Of a stretch of DNA of 64,000 nt, positions 21,461-33,700 are shown piece by piece; position 1 is the first letter of the stretch, and every line of letters starts with the position of its first letter. The stretch lies in assembly GCF_019175285.1 (NCBI RefSeq), contig NC_056527.1, positions 110,680,389-110,744,388 on the forward strand, given 5' to 3'. This DNA is from Sceloporus undulatus. Taxonomy: Eukaryota > Chordata > Lepidosauria > Squamata > Phrynosomatidae. Position numbers and translations under genes: made by a program. Below the pieces are notes generated by a model, which worked only from the letters and a program-made list of their open reading frames with translations, did not search any database and was not told the origin of the DNA.

Positions 21461-24400
21461 TTGAGAACCACTTAGCTAAGTGATGTCCTGACCACTTTCT
21501 GCTCCAAGAAATATTTGTTCTTGGGCTCAGAAGTGAGGTGAGCAGAAAAAATATACAACTCTGCAACTATAACTATGGTCCAAAACACACTGCAGAAATC
21601 ATCCAGTTTGAGACCATTTTTACTGACCCGGCTCAGTGCTAGGGAATCCTGGGAAATGTAGCTTGTTGTGGCACCAGAGTTCTCTGACAGAAGGCTAAGT
21701 GTCTCACCAAACCACTGTTCCCAGGATTCCCTAGCACTGGGCCAGGGAAGTTAAAGTGGTCTCAGACTGGATTATTTCTGCAGTCTGTTTTGGATCTATG
21801 CCTCTAGTTGGTAGAATTTAAAGACATGATTGTATTAAGCAGGAAAATCACTATGCAAAGAGATTTAAAATATTTTTGTTTTAAAGATTAATATAGACCC
21901 GGTACATACCTTCTTGAAGGTCTGGGCTGGTGGCAATGGCTTTTCTGCTGGAGGAAAGCCACAGCCGCCAAACCGTGCGGCTTCGCACCAACAGAAAAAG
22001 AACCCACAAAAACCCACCATGGCGGTGGTGTAACAAGTGCACCACAGGTGCACTGGTTGCATAAGTGCCATGCAGTACCATGGGGATGCTGCACGGTGCT
22101 TACATAGCAATGGTGGCACCCATGTATACAGGGCACCACCATTGTTACGTCGCCATGACGTATTAGGGTTAGGGAGCATGTACATGGTGCGCGCTCCCTA
22201 ACCCTAATGCTGGCACCGGTACGCCGCTTGTTGGCGGTTTGTACCGTACCATAGTTTTCTAAACCTGGTGGCAAATAGTGTATTTGAGCCTGATTTTTTT
22301 CTGCTTGATAGAATTGTTTGCAAAAACTTGGCTAACATTCATTCTTGACAAAATCATTCACACCTGGTTGAACTTGTGGTTCCATGTAATGACACTTCCA
22401 TTAATGGTGAACTCTTTTCCTGCAAGAGCCTGTGGGTTTATCCTTCCAACATGGACTCTGTGAATGGACTGATTGAGAAATGTAACTGTGTTGATGATAT
22501 CATATCCACTTGCCAGCTCTCCATTTTCATCAAAAAATATTTCTTCTCCAACACTGTTATTGAAATGGATGTGCTTCAGGAAAGACTGAACCTAGGTTGG
22601 AGGATGAAATAAAATTAATTTCCTTGGGACTTGCTAGGTTTTCTACCATCCATCACAACTAGCTGTTTCTTATCCATTCGAGTTGTTTTAATTGTTTTAA
22701 TTCATGAAAGGTGCCTTGAACCTCCATTTGCTCTGGGAGCAATTCCAAATAGACAGACAAAATAAGTGAATGAAATAATCATAGATAGTATCATAACAGC
22801 ACAGTTGTAAAAAAATGACTCTGATTGGAATATGCTACATTATCTGAGGATACATCACTGGTTCCTAATTTTTTGGACAGAATCTAAATCATTGATGACC
22901 CAAAAACTCCATCTAGTAACACCTGGTAGACTATGAAATAGCAAAATATAGAAGGGACACAAATCATTTTAAAATGCTTATGTTAGATCAGAAGTGCTAG
23001 GAACATGAAAAAGAGAACATTTATGGTTTCTGGTAATAAGCTAGAATTTTAATATCAAATTCTACCTCCACAAATTCAAAAAGGTAGATGTTCACAATTT
23101 TCCAGTAGTTTTCCTCAAAACCTTTCAAATCCAGGATTCTTTAGATAAAGATAAAGGCATTCCCTTGACGAAAGATTGTTTAGTTGTTTCTGACCCTAGG
23201 GAGCAATGCTCATCTCCATTACTAAGCCAAGGGAGCCAGCATTGTCAGAGAAGATTTCATGGCCATGTGGCCAGTATGACTACATGGAGTACTATTACCT
23301 TCCCACTGAAGTGGTACCTTTTCTGTACTTGCACATTCACATGCTTTCAAACTACTAGGTTGACAGAAGCTGGGCCTAGTGACAGGGTACAGTGCGCCTG
23401 CGTCATACGCGGGCATGCTTTACATGGCTTTCAACATACGCTGAAAGCCGTGTGGGGAGAAGAGGCGTGCATTCCATAGGGATGAATGGAGCACACATGC
23501 ACCACACCACCACCACACCGCCACGTGCACGAGCCCCATTCATTTAAATGGGGCTCAAGCATAGGCAGTATTTGCTTTATGTGGGGGAGTCCAGAATGGA
23601 CTTATATTTAGTTTAATGTAAAGTACAGTGCACCCTTACTTTACGTGGGGGATCCGTTCTGGACTTCCCTGCATAAAGTAAGGGCGCACTGTATTTATTA
23701 TTATTATTAACTTTTATTTATAAAGCGCTGTAAATTTACACAGCGCTGTACATACAATCTTTTAGTTAGACGGTTCCCTGCCCTCAGGCTTACAATCATT
23801 AAACTAAATATAAATCCAGCTGCCAGTATCTATAACAATTAACTAGAAATCTATTTAAAGCAATGCACATAGTTATGAAAGAGGTGCATTTCAGACCACT
23901 TTACAATACCACTCTACCTGGTAATACTGGAATATAAATCTCTGCATTCTCATCACCAGCTGATGGTTGAAAGATTCTTGATTTTGCAAGGGCCTTGTGC
24001 CCAGCAATAAGAGGTTGTTTCCCTCTATTTGTGCCCTATGTATACTTGTAGAAGTCATTACAGTAGTGACCTACAAAAGAATATCCTTACCTGCCACGGC
24101 TGGATGTTTCGAAGGTCCCATGTCCTTCCCTCTCCCATTGCCTTCTTGTGGAATTTTGATGAAAACATGGCATGGAGGGCATGTGCCACAGCATAAACAG
24201 CATTATAGATGCTGTAGCTCTGACCAGACATTCTCATTTCAAATACAAATTCAGGCAGATTGCTTACCTTTTCCTGGTTAGTACAGTTTCCTACATTTGG
24301 TATATATATATTGTATGTAGGGTGGGAACAGACAAACACATTGGACCAGAATAAAGTGAAGTAATCAAGGACAGACTGATTAGGATTTAAAGTCTCAAGA

Positions 24401-27400
24401 AATGCTTTATATCTTGCCATGTCATTTGTATGGAGAGTAAAGGACAAAGTACCATTGAAGGATTTAGGTGTGAATACTCCACTATAGAATACAGATGTAA
24501 AATCCCACTGAGCTGTTATGATCCAAACCTTCTCTATTGGCTTCATTCCATCCAATTCATTGAATGACAGAACCATTCGTAAGCCCTCCATTGCTTGTGA
24601 ATCCCCGTGAACAAGAATGACATTGGCGTCTGTTGACGAGAGAATAGAACTTAATCTTTCCATTTTAGCATTTAGTTCCAGTCTTCCTTCACGATATCCT
24701 TTCCAGGGTTCCTTCACTGCTGGAATGATTTCCTTAAAAGCAAGGCAAATATTGTTCTGGAGGAGCTGAGAAAGGAGAGTCTTCAATAGCATTTCTCCAC
24801 TCTCATCATCTGAAACAATGAGGCCAATCCAGGTCCACCCAAATTGTTTAAGCATCTTGACAATCCCAACATACTGAGGAATGTCATTTGGGATCATCCG
24901 ATAGACAGAAGGGAACTGAATTTTGTCATTCAACACAGGGTCGAAGGAGCCATAACTCAGCTAATGTAAAGAACAGTGATTTTTTTTTAAAAAAACTAAT
25001 AGCAATATCCCATTATTTCTGGATTAAAATTCCATCTGTCTACATCTTGATAACATAGGTTTTACTTGAAGGGTTTGGGCAGCAAATATTGTAGAGATCA
25101 AATGCATCCTAGTGTTGCAATGTAACCAGAACTACCCAAGGCAAAACTATGCATTAGACTGAAGTAGCTAGTTCCAAAATATTTTGGGGGGAATGAAATT
25201 TTGGAGCAGTGTGGAAGGCTGTATTTATCATAGTCCCCCAAATTGGGGGGGGGGGCAGGGTTGCTTGATCCCCCCCAAGGGTAGTCTAAGGGGGGCTAAG
25301 CCTGCCTACTTCCAGGATCAGGACCACCAAGACTCCTGGGTAACTGTGCCCCCCAAGCAGAAATGTCCTTGTTTCTAGCCATCTTTGCATTCATTTAACA
25401 AGATCATGTATATTTTCCCCTTTCCTTGATACATCAATGTTATGGTTGAAATAATTTTATAACATTTCTTTTAGTGGTTTGTCATTGGTCTAATCTGCAC
25501 TGCAGAAATAATGCAGCTTGACACCTCTTAAACTGCCATGGCTCAATATTATGAAATTATGTAGTTTGTTGTGGCACCAGATCTTTCTGACAGAGAAGGC
25601 TAAATATCTCACAAAAGTACAAATTGCAGAACTCCATAGCATTAAGCCATGACAGTTAAGGCAGAGTGATACTACACTAATTCTGCAGTGCAGTTTAGAC
25701 CACAAACTGCATTAATTGTTGTTGCTGTTGGTGGTAGTAGTAGTAGTAGTAGTAACTATTTTATTTGTTCTTGCTGTTTTTAAAACATACAAGTATACAA
25801 AAATCATAATGACTGCCTGCCTTAAAAGCAGTTCTGGGGTCCCTGGTGTTTATATTAATCCTGCTCCTGCCTTTGTTCAGTCCCCCCCCCATTCCCAGAT
25901 CCTTTATACTTTCCTTAAATTTCAAATATAATATGCATGCAAAGGCACTTTGGAGTGGTGAAACACCAACAGAATTATTTCCCAACTGTTCTACACCATT
26001 GAATATAGACCTATATTTTTATTTCTCTCATCCACACAGAGCCTTTCTTCTTTTTAAAAGAGAACTGTGGTCAAATGCATCTGCTTAGTATGAAGTCTTC
26101 TCCAGATATGATCAGGATTTTTGCTGAGCCAAACTAAGCAGAGCTGTTGAGCATTGCCAGGCCTTGCTGAAAATTGTTCCCATTCTCCACTGCTCCTTGT
26201 ACTTGTGTTATGAATTTGTATACAAATACCTGTGGGATCTTATAGATGTTTAAGATGTGGGGCATCTGCCTGGAATTATGAGCACCAAGTCCTCCAATGA
26301 TGGCTGTTAACTTGTATTTTCTGTTACACATGTAGTTAAGAGGACTCCCCCGTAAGGTGAAAAGGAGACTCATGGTCCCAAAACTTGTTCCCATTTGATT
26401 ATAAGCATTTTGAATGGTGATGTATTCCAGTGTGTGGTTGGGTAAGATATAGGGATTTTTGTTGATCTCTTCCATGGCAAATGCAAACACAAGAATCTGG
26501 TGGTAGTATTTGGGTAGCATGCTGCAATAAGATTGTAACATGGTCTTAGCTCTCATTCATGCAATTACATCATTTGAATTACTGTCCACGCAATGGGCTT
26601 AAAATGAATTCAGACTTGTGTATACTTAAAAGAGACATTCCTTCTTAGTGGGATATAAGCAACTCATACACTAACTCTGAAGAGGTTACTTTCTAACTAA
26701 GCCTGTATCTAGCCTTCTAACTCTGATATTCTTGTACATTGTTTTTCTTTGCCCTAATTCATTTCCCGAAACATTTGGAAGCACTCTGTGACTGAGCCAT
26801 GTTATTGGCAGGGGATTTATATAATAGGCCTTGTCCTCATATGATACAGTCCACATTAAAAATGCATAATATCATAAAGATATAGACAGTGCCCAATATT
26901 TTTTTCTCCTTTCTCCTTTCTTCCTGAAACAAAAATGAAGAACACGGAGTTTTATGGGAAAGGACAGGCAATCTCTTCCCCTCCAGATTTTATTGAACTA
27001 CAACATCAGTCATCTCTAATGTTTGTTCTTGCTCACTGGGGCTGATGGAAGACGGAGGCCCACAACATGTTGTCAATTGTAGGTTTCTCATCCCTCACCA
27101 ATGGCTTCAGCACCTCAGCTACAATAATCTAACAGAGTGATATTCCCACTCTACATTTATGTGATAATATTTATACATAATTACAATTCCACCTAATACA
27201 CAATGTGTAAAATGCAAAATGTTGAATACATTATCAAATAAAAGAAAGCACATTTTTGTATAAAAAGAGCTACCTACTATCCATTTATTATTTTCTGTGG
27301 CATTCTATTAAAAGGAAGCTCGTTCAATAAAGAAATCAAAAAACTGACAAATTCACCAATGACAATATCCTCTTGAAAGCCAAATAAATCCTTCTCAACT

Positions 27401-27498
27401 TTTGTCCTCCAATCACATCCATAGTTCCATTTTTTGCTGACAATATTGGGGAGTTGTATCAGCAAAAGTAGGATCAGCAGTAGTGTCATTCTAAACAT
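18799..27498 (-). CDS. Vomeronasal type-2 receptor, complete six-exon gene (V2R-B)
   Basis: Paralogue of V2R-A on the other strand. Exons from 5' to 3': 27498-27278, 26521-26230, 24960-24091, 22591-22364, 20723-20597 and 19706-18799. Phases (2, 0, 0, 0, 1) and the sizes of exons 2, 4 and 5 equal those of V2R-A. The sum is 2646 bp, 881 aa, no stop. A clear signal peptide follows the ATG ([21 protein letters not shown]). Exons 2-4 are the Venus flytrap domain ([39 protein letters not shown]). Exon 5 plus the exon 6 start give nine cysteines of the NCD3G linker. Exon 6 is the 7TM domain with [17 protein letters not shown] and [15 protein letters not shown]. Lobe-2 cysteines C382 and C397, lost in V2R-A, are present. 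A chemosensory receptor of vomeronasal neurons by family. The exact V2R subfamily cannot be told here. Confidence 0.94.
18806..18811 (-). terminator. AATAAA overlapping the V2R-B coding end
   Basis: The minus strand reads ACA ATA AAG ATC TAG: an AATAAA lies within the last codons before the stop. I found no better AATAAA or ATTAAA in the next hundred bases. It may be used, giving a very short 3' UTR, or may be chance. Confidence 0.3.
20055..20200. mobile_element. Palindromic MITE, left arm only
   Basis: ACACACTGCAGAAATAATCC, then TTTAACTGCCCTGGCGTAAT and GTGAGACATTTAGCCTTCT match the left half of the 17714 element. The right arm is absent. Confidence 0.65.
20383..20500 (-). mobile_element. 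L2-type LINE 3' tail with (TAA)n, antisense
   Basis: (TAA)n at about 20383-20423 followed by TTTATACCCTGCTGTTCAG and GAGTGGCTTACAAATTG, the reverse complement of an L2-like 3' end. It lies in V2R-B intron 5. Confidence 0.7.
20999..21473. mobile_element. Non-autonomous hAT element with 8-bp duplication
   Basis: Ends are CAGTGGTACTCAAA and TTTGAGAACCACTT, the terminal repeats of hAT elements. The flanks are ATCTAAGT (20991-20998) and AGCTAAGT (21474-21481), an 8-bp duplication with one mismatch. Inside lie a GAGGA-rich stretch, a (TC)n(CA)n run near 21330-21375 and a (TAA)n run near 21418-21460. It sits in V2R-B intron 4. Confidence 0.75.
21572..21800. mobile_element. ~220-bp palindromic MITE
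   Basis: GTCCAAAACACACTGCAG at the left end mirrors CTGCAGTCTGTTTTGGATC at the right. The internal TTTTTACTGACCCGGCTCAG and CTGGGCCAGGGAAGTTAAAG arms are typical of the family. It follows the hAT element by about 100 bp. Confidence 0.8.
21893..22265. mobile_element. GC-rich foldback element containing telomere-like arms
   Basis: A GC-rich island in AT-rich intron 4 of V2R-B with several mirrored segments. Ends ACCCGGTACATACC and GGTTTGTACCGTACCATAG look like diverged terminal repeats. An internal 16-bp palindrome, ATTAGGGTTAGGGAGC (22162-22177) and its exact complement (22193-22208), holds two telomere-type hexamers per arm. Probably another Harbinger-like MITE. ORFs here are chance. Confidence 0.5.
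22655..22775 (+). mobile_element. LINE 3' tail
   Basis: GTTGTTTTAATTGTTTTAAT, GGTGCCTTGAACCTCC and a GACAAAATAAGTGAATGAAAT end resemble LINE 3' UTR ends seen elsewhere in the window. Confidence 0.5.
22776..23385. other. V2R-B intron 3, nothing recognised
   Basis: No exon or repeat recognised. A 104-codon plus-strand ORF at 23165-23479 has no domain and overlaps a transposon-like stretch. Confidence 0.4.
23386..23693. mobile_element. Tc1/mariner-like MITE sequence ending in a compact palindrome
   Basis: TACAGTGCGCCTGCGTCATA begins near 23388. At 23624-23693 a compact near-palindrome runs from TACAGTGCACCCTTACTTTA to its mirror ending AGTAAGGGCGCACTGTA, with TA at both outer ends. TA ends and CAGTGCRCCC termini point to a Tigger/mariner-type MITE. 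Confidence 0.6.
23695..23795 (-). mobile_element. LINE 3' tail with TTA run, antisense
   Basis: (TTA)n, then TTTATTTATAAAGCGCTG and CGGTTCCCTGCCCTCAGGCT, the reverse complement of a common reptile LINE tail. Compare 55830 and 59790. Confidence 0.55.
24970..26229. other. V2R-B intron 2: one MITE, otherwise unrecognised
   Basis: Holds the palindromic MITE at 25486-25702, G/C homopolymer runs near 25245 and 25270, and a (TAG)n run at about 25733-25755. The rest is unrecognised. Confidence 0.45.
25486..25702. mobile_element. ~220-bp palindromic MITE
   Basis: TGGTCTAATCTGCACTGCAG at the left mirrors CTGCAGTGCAGTTTAGACCA at the right. The body has AACTGCCATGGCTCAA and the mirrored AAGCCATGACAGTTAAG. 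No TAA duplication is clear here. Confidence 0.78.
26522..27277. other. V2R-B intron 1, one possible old hAT-like fragment
   Basis: Around 26975-27110 the text CCAGATTTTATTGAACTACA...CTGGGGCTGATGGAAG resembles a decayed foldback hAT-type repeat common in reptiles. The rest is unrecognised. Confidence 0.35.
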
Positions 27499-28000
27499 TA
27501 TTAGATTTCGGGCCCAACCTCAGTGGAACGTATTCAGTCTCAGAAATTCACAAAACACCAGGACTACAGAGATCCACAGTGCTCAAACTAGCTTACAAGT
27601 GATGTTGAAAATCTTTACAGGTTAAACAGACTTTACTGTCTCATAAACTCTAGTCTGCTCTCTCAAACATCTGCTTAATAAAACCTTGAGTATCTTCTGT
27701 TAACTCCCAAGAGCTATGTCTACCAGACTGTTTTGAAAATATTCTTTATAGACAAGGCGGAATACAGTTGTAACTCCTGTGGTGGATTCATTTACACCTG
27801 AGGTTTCCTGATAGCCCTGTGCTAAATTTTCTTCTTGACAATAATTGTGATAATTGTAGGGTAGAAAAATTCCCTTTCCAGTATTCCCAACGATCAGTAA
27901 AACTGATGAAAACTTAGTCATGTGTTTTCTGTCCAGTAGTTTGGATCCAGACATAGTCATAGTTAGAGTAGATCAATTGAAATGAATGCTACTCACTAGT
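27499..28000. other. Upstream region of V2R-B, nothing recognised
   Basis: The V2R-B promoter should lie here. I cannot identify a TATA box or known element with confidence. Confidence 0.4.
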
Positions 28001-28345
28001 CAGTGTGGTATAGTAGTTTGAGTGTTGGAAAGAGGGGCTATGCAGACCCGCACTTTGTGCCGGCATGTGGGCAGGGTGAGGGCTGAGTGGCCGCACGCTC
28101 CAAGACCAAACGATGAAGCCCAGGCACCATTTTGGTGTGCGCTGTTCTAGATGGGGTGAGCCATGATGACATTCCTCTGGTGCAGCACCCAAATGGCACA
28201 GCGGCAAAGGCGCGTCATCATGGCACACTGGCCTGCTTATGATACCACTTCCAGGGAGCTAAAAAGAAGCCGCTTTTTGCAGCTTCTTTTTGCTCCCTTC
28301 AGGGACCAGATCGGTGCAGCTGTGTGTGGACTCGAGGGCAGTTAA
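28000..28345. mobile_element. SINE head interrupted by a Harbinger-like MITE
   Basis: CAGTGTGGTATAGTAGTTTG AGTGTTGGA is the first part of the tRNA-type SINE seen at 38186 and 44985. It stops abruptly at AGAGGGGCTATGCAGACC (28033), which matches the GGGGCTATTCAGAC end of the element at 63884. The inserted part is GC-rich up to about 28340. Confidence 0.5.
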
Positions 28346-28504
28346 TCACAAACTTTAAGTATGACTTCCCTCATTTTCAGGAGAGCTCAATTTATTGCAT
28401 TTAATGCTCATGCATTACAGGCCTTCAGAACATCTTGAGGATCTCCATCAAAGAAAGGGAAATACAGTTTTGAACCAGCAGGATGGCTATAGGAGTATAG
28501 AACC

Positions 28505-28640
28505 TGGAGTACTGTAGAAATTGTGGGACTCCAACTTCCATCACCCCTGACCTTTGGCCACATTGATTGAAGTTGATGAGATTTGGAGGCCAACAAAATC
28601 TGACCTTCCAAAGGATCCCAATTCCTCGCTATGAGTTTTA
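28505..28640. mobile_element. hAT-type repeat fragment
   Basis: GTGGGACTCCAACTTCCATC, GGCCACATTGATTG and GAGATTTGGAGGCCAACA resemble a widespread reptile foldback repeat of the TTGGACTACAACTCCCATCA type. Diverged. Confidence 0.4.
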
Positions 28641-28649
28641 ATGATTCCA

Positions 28650-30721
28650 TTTCAAATGATAAAAAAGGAATTATTTTTTTTTCATTTGTACCCAAGTATA
28701 ATCCATCAGAATTATCCTTTCAGAAGTTGTGTTACTTTTTACATAGCAAAGTTTTACTTAATAGCTGTTTAATAGGTCTTCAGAGCATCTATTGAAAAGA
28801 AACTTATTCAAGAAAAGTGCACATAAGGAGACAAATTCACCAAGAGCAACCCTATTCCCCCATTTATCTGCTAACCACATTTGTCCTTCTGGTCCTTGCA
28901 GGCAGTGCGTGGCAGTTATAATGGCAATGACATTCATCTCACTCTATGAAAAATCTGGCCAGAGACACACCTGGACACATACTTTTTGGAAAGCAAACAG
29001 AACACCTGGACTACCAGGACCTTCAGTCTTCCTTTTACGAAGTACACTGAAATCCAGAAATGTTACTATTTCACCAGTCTGGTCCTTCAATAGTCTTTGA
29101 TCAACCCTTGTTTCTCTTCAGTTAAACTAGGGTTCTCACTTTAAACATGGTTCATAGAGCAGATTATTTCACTATTGTATGAACTGGATTCTTCTGTGTT
29201 TGTGGCTTCATGATAGCTTTGGGATAAAATCACTTGACAAAAAACTGACTAATTTCTGAAGTTAAATGTAAAGTAATTCCCACTTGGATTCGATCTGAAG
29301 TAATCCCTACTCAGCCATGGAAACCCATTTTGTTATCTTGTGCAAATCACAGTCACACTCTTTCAACCTCAGAGGAAGGCAGTGGCAAACCTCTTCTAAA
29401 GCTATCCTGCCAGAAAAACCCCATGCTAAGTTTGTCTTAGATTCACCATAATTCAGAAATGATTTGAAGACAAACAACAACAATCCATTGCAAGTAATAT
29501 TTTACTTCCAGATTCTGAGAACTAAGAATTCTTCTACTGAAGAAATGCCTTGATCAGGAACTACTATGTCCTTGCCTTTTTAAAGGTGGTGTGAAGAATG
29601 TACAGGCAGCAGTATAGCAGTAACAGGAACAGACATAACTTCCCATGTTCTCAGTTCTCACTCACTCACAAGTTCTCACTAACTCCCATACTTTTTGCTA
29701 AAAGGTCAACAATGTGTGATCAGAGAATATCTTAGATGAGAGAATACCTTTTACTTCCCATCACAAAACATCCTGTCAGCCTTTATTTCATATTGCATTT
29801 CCTCTACTGGACCCTGAATTTCCTTTCATGAAAATTCTCCGTATTCTACGTCATACACACTTTCCTGTAGTGAAGTAACAGATTGCACATGTAATGTCAC
29901 AGCTTGCATACATATCTTGATTGTGTTCATGGCAGCTAGTCCTGATAGACTGTGATGGTCATTGTAGTCTCCCAATAGCTCAAGAAAGATGGTAGGGAAA
30001 AGGATGCCCTTTTCCCTCATAGTCCACTGTTTGGTCACAGAATTCTTTCATTTTCTCTTGCAGTTGTTCACCTCATGCTTTTTTATTTCACAGTGGCTGT
30101 TATCCTGCATTGTAGTTATGGATTCGCCTAGCTGTTCTGTATTCACCTATGCTATATATTCATGATCATATGGCACTATTGCCACAATTGCAAATGCCAG
30201 CCAGAACCCAGCTTAAACTTGAAGGAGCTACTTCAGGTGATAGAGGTCTGCAGAATGGGCAAGTAGGGAGCTTGAGAATGCAGGGTCATACAATGGCTCA
30301 GGGGTGGGAGGATACTAGCCACATCATCCTGAAACACCCCACTCGACCATGCCACAGATCTCCATGACATGGAATGGCTCCAAGTTTAAGGTGGGTTCAT
30401 GCAACATCAAACCTATAGAGGTGCTCAGCCTACACCTTTCTGCCAATGCATTCAGGCAGTTTACAGTCTTAAAATCAGGTCTCATAGTTTAACAGGGAAA
30501 GGGGAAAGACAAAAACTCAAAAAATTTCAAGTACCACACAGCCAACAATGAGCTAAATGGCAACTAGGTCTCATAGAAAATGATAAAGTGGGCATTGTAG
30601 TCTCAGCTCTTCTGTAAAGTTGTGGAAATATAACAGTGTCTGATGGAGGCATGTTTGGGAGGAAGAGCCTTGAGATACAGTTGTTGTCGGTTTCTCCAGG
30701 CACCACAAAGCAGACAATCTT
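28650..30721. other. Intergenic between V2R-B and SLC39A2
   Basis: Apart from the SINE remnant near 29290-29500, no exon or repeat was recognised. SLC39A2 transcription should end in the right part. Confidence 0.4.
29290..29500 (+). mobile_element. tRNA-type SINE, 5'-damaged
   Basis: ACTCAGCCATGGAAACCCAT, CAGAGGAAGGCAGTGGCAAA and the end AAATGATTTGAAGACAAACA match the body and tail of the SINEs at 38186 and 44985. The promoter boxes are lost. Confidence 0.7.
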
Positions 30722-33700
30722 TCATGCCCAAATGGCAATAATGGCCATGACGCAGAAACCTAAACTAATGAAGAAGAACTTGGTGAGGGGACTTTCATGT
30801 GAACGCAGCTCATACGGAAGTATCTCCAGGAAGGTGACATACAAGAAAGTCCCTGCTGCTATTCCTTCGAGCACAGCTTGAGCCAGGCTGCTCCCATTGC
30901 TGTTGGAAAGTGAGACGCCAATGCCCACACTGATCCCAGCAGGAGACATCAGAGCAAAGACCACCAAGTAGAGCAGTCTCCACCGGACCTTGGTCCCACT
31001 CTGCACCAACTTAAGTGACAAGCTAAAGACAACAATGGCCTTGTGAATGAGCACTGCTAAACAAAGCTGAATTGCTGCCGTGACCTGCTTCTGAACACCA
31101 ATAGCTAGGCCCTCAAAGACAGAGTGGAAGGATAAGGAGAGGAAGAGTACAAATGCCCGGAAAGAGCTGTGAGATTCTGGAGGATCCTTGTGACTGTCTT
31201 GACTTTCATGGTCACCATGAGCATGTACAGCCTGGGGACAGCAGTGGAGCACTATGCTCTCGATAATAAACACCAGGAAGAAGCCAAGTGAGATTATGAG
31301 CTCTCCAAATGGGTATGCCTGCCAAAGAGAGAGAATTTGCAGAAAATAAAATGTACTGTAATTTGCAGAAGCACACCATGCTATTCTGTTGCACCGAAAA
31401 AAGACTAACCATAACCACTAATCACAAAGAGTAAGAGTTAGTTGAAGACTTACAAATTTAATATAGGATCCTGTTATGTGCAACTGCTGCATTAGATAAG
31501 GAAATCATGAACATTTATGCAATAATCAATGTGTTAGTCTTTAGGATGCACAAGAATAAGTGTTGGTTTCATATCACTATTTTGATGTTTTCTTTCTTTT
31601 ACAAGCCCAGTGGCAGGCAGATTAAATATACTTGCTGCCTTCATCCATTACTTTACCCTGACAATTCAAAGAGCTACACAATTAAGTATGAACACATAGC
31701 AAAGCTGTAGATTAAAAGGCTGCTGTTGTTCAAACATCATCTTTCCATGGCAGTTGGCAAATGGGTCCTAATGCTACTCCAGATAGATTCATGATACACG
31801 TCATGGTTGTGCATCACTTGAAAAAACACAGAGGGTTTTTACAACCTGCTCATCTAGCCATAACTGCAAAAAACAGCAACAGATTATTATTTTTAGTCTA
31901 CTGGTATCAATGTTAAGGTTGCACCAGCAGATGGAGGTCAAGAACATCTACTACTGAATTACTTCCTCTTCTCAATGTTTGCAGTACTAACATCACTGCC
32001 TTGTGGGGAGACAAATATGTTCATGCTTCAGTACAAACAGGAACATGTAAAAAAAAATAGTTGTACACCACCAAAAAGGAAGGTTTCACATGTATGTACT
32101 GGCAGTGGCTGAATGTCAACTAACAGCTAAACTGCAGATGGAAAATCTTTGTTTTTCTGTGAACCAGTCGCTTGCATTTTGATATGCTCCACTGCTTCTT
32201 ACACCTTGAGAGCTACATCTGCACTGCAGAAATAATCTAAGTTGACACCAATTTAACCTCCCTGGCTCATTGCTAGGGAACTCAAAGAACTGTAGTTTTG
32301 TGAGACATTTAGCCTTCTCTATCAGAGAACTACAGTTCCCAGAATTTCATAGCACTGAACCAAGAAAGTTAAAGTGGTGTCAATCCAGATTATTTCTGCA
32401 GTGGAGATGCAGCTGAGGTAGTGCATGCTTTGGTTGCATCTTTTCAGGAAAATAAATAAATGTGACACAGTCCTTTTAAAGGCCATGAGGAGGTATACAT
32501 TTGCAGTATTTGACTAGTGTTAAAGTCAGTAGCCTTAAAAAGAAGATATGTTTTAAGAAATAAATATTTCCATCTTAATATTCCTTAGGTATGCCTTTTT
32601 AAAACTCCGTTCTTCAATCTAAAAAAAGGTGATTGGTTCATTTAAACAGCTAATCAAAACCAAACAGAAATATAACCACAGCAATCCTTCAGAACAGAAC
32701 AATCAAGGTAAGCGTTTTAAAGTTTGCTGTGGTTTCTGTTCTGCTTTCAGAAATACTGTAACCACATGTGAGCAGGGCCATCAAGATTAAAATAGAGTAA
32801 AGATTATGAAACCAACAAAGAACAAGCTTGAGAATTTAATCTTACTCAGAGCTTGAAACTTAAGTTAAAAATTAATTTATTATATTAACTTCTTCCAGTT
32901 TAACAATGATAAAAGCCTTGCTATAATCATTTTAACATCCACTATGTTAAATGTTTTACTAGTAATGATTTACTAGTGATATAAATCTTCATGTATTTCA
33001 TTCTTGCATGTATGAACAATTTCAAACATTTTCTTCCCACTAAGTATGATTATCAGCACTTGCATGCATTTTTGTTGGATACAATTTTGCCTCATACACA
33101 CTATTTGCAAGCAATTTCCTCCCTGGAATATAATGAAATTTCTTTCTGCTAATATGTTGCCTTCAGGGGGAATCACTTTGCCCACTATTCACATTTTGCA
33201 TACATTTCGTAACAGTAGAATTCACTGAATAATTTGCAAAACTGATAATTGCAGTGGGCTGTTCTTATCTATGGGCTTGCTATCCATGGATTTGAGCCTC
33301 CGTGGATGACAAGCCCCGTTGTTTTTAATGGAGGCCATACAAAACAATAGGATTTGAGGTCTTTCATTTTTTTGTTATCCATGGGGGGAGGGTCTGCAAG
33401 GGATCCCCCATGGATACAAAGGGACAACTGTACAAAGAAAGACTGAGGCTTCATTTGCATATTCTTCCAAAAATGGAAAATTAAATATGTTTGCATGAAA
33501 ACAAAACAAAAAAATGAATTCCTCTCCTATTCCTAGATTTGATTGTACAGCCCTTGAGACACTTACATCAGAATCATCATCAGCTTCAGAGGTGTTGTTC
33601 AGCTTGTGTATGATATTCCCCTGTATGTAAACACAACAGCAGAGTTAGATTCATTTTAGATGCAAGAGAAATGCAAACAGTGCAGTGATGGTGGCAGAAG

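Noticed and set aside
21195-21566. A 123-codon ORF with a poly-tyrosine run
   Set aside because: It is a translation of (TAA)n, (TC)n and (CA)n microsatellites inside a hAT element.
22162-22208. An interstitial telomere or chromosome fusion scar
   Set aside because: Only two hexamers per arm, in mirror orientation, inside a transposon-like palindrome.
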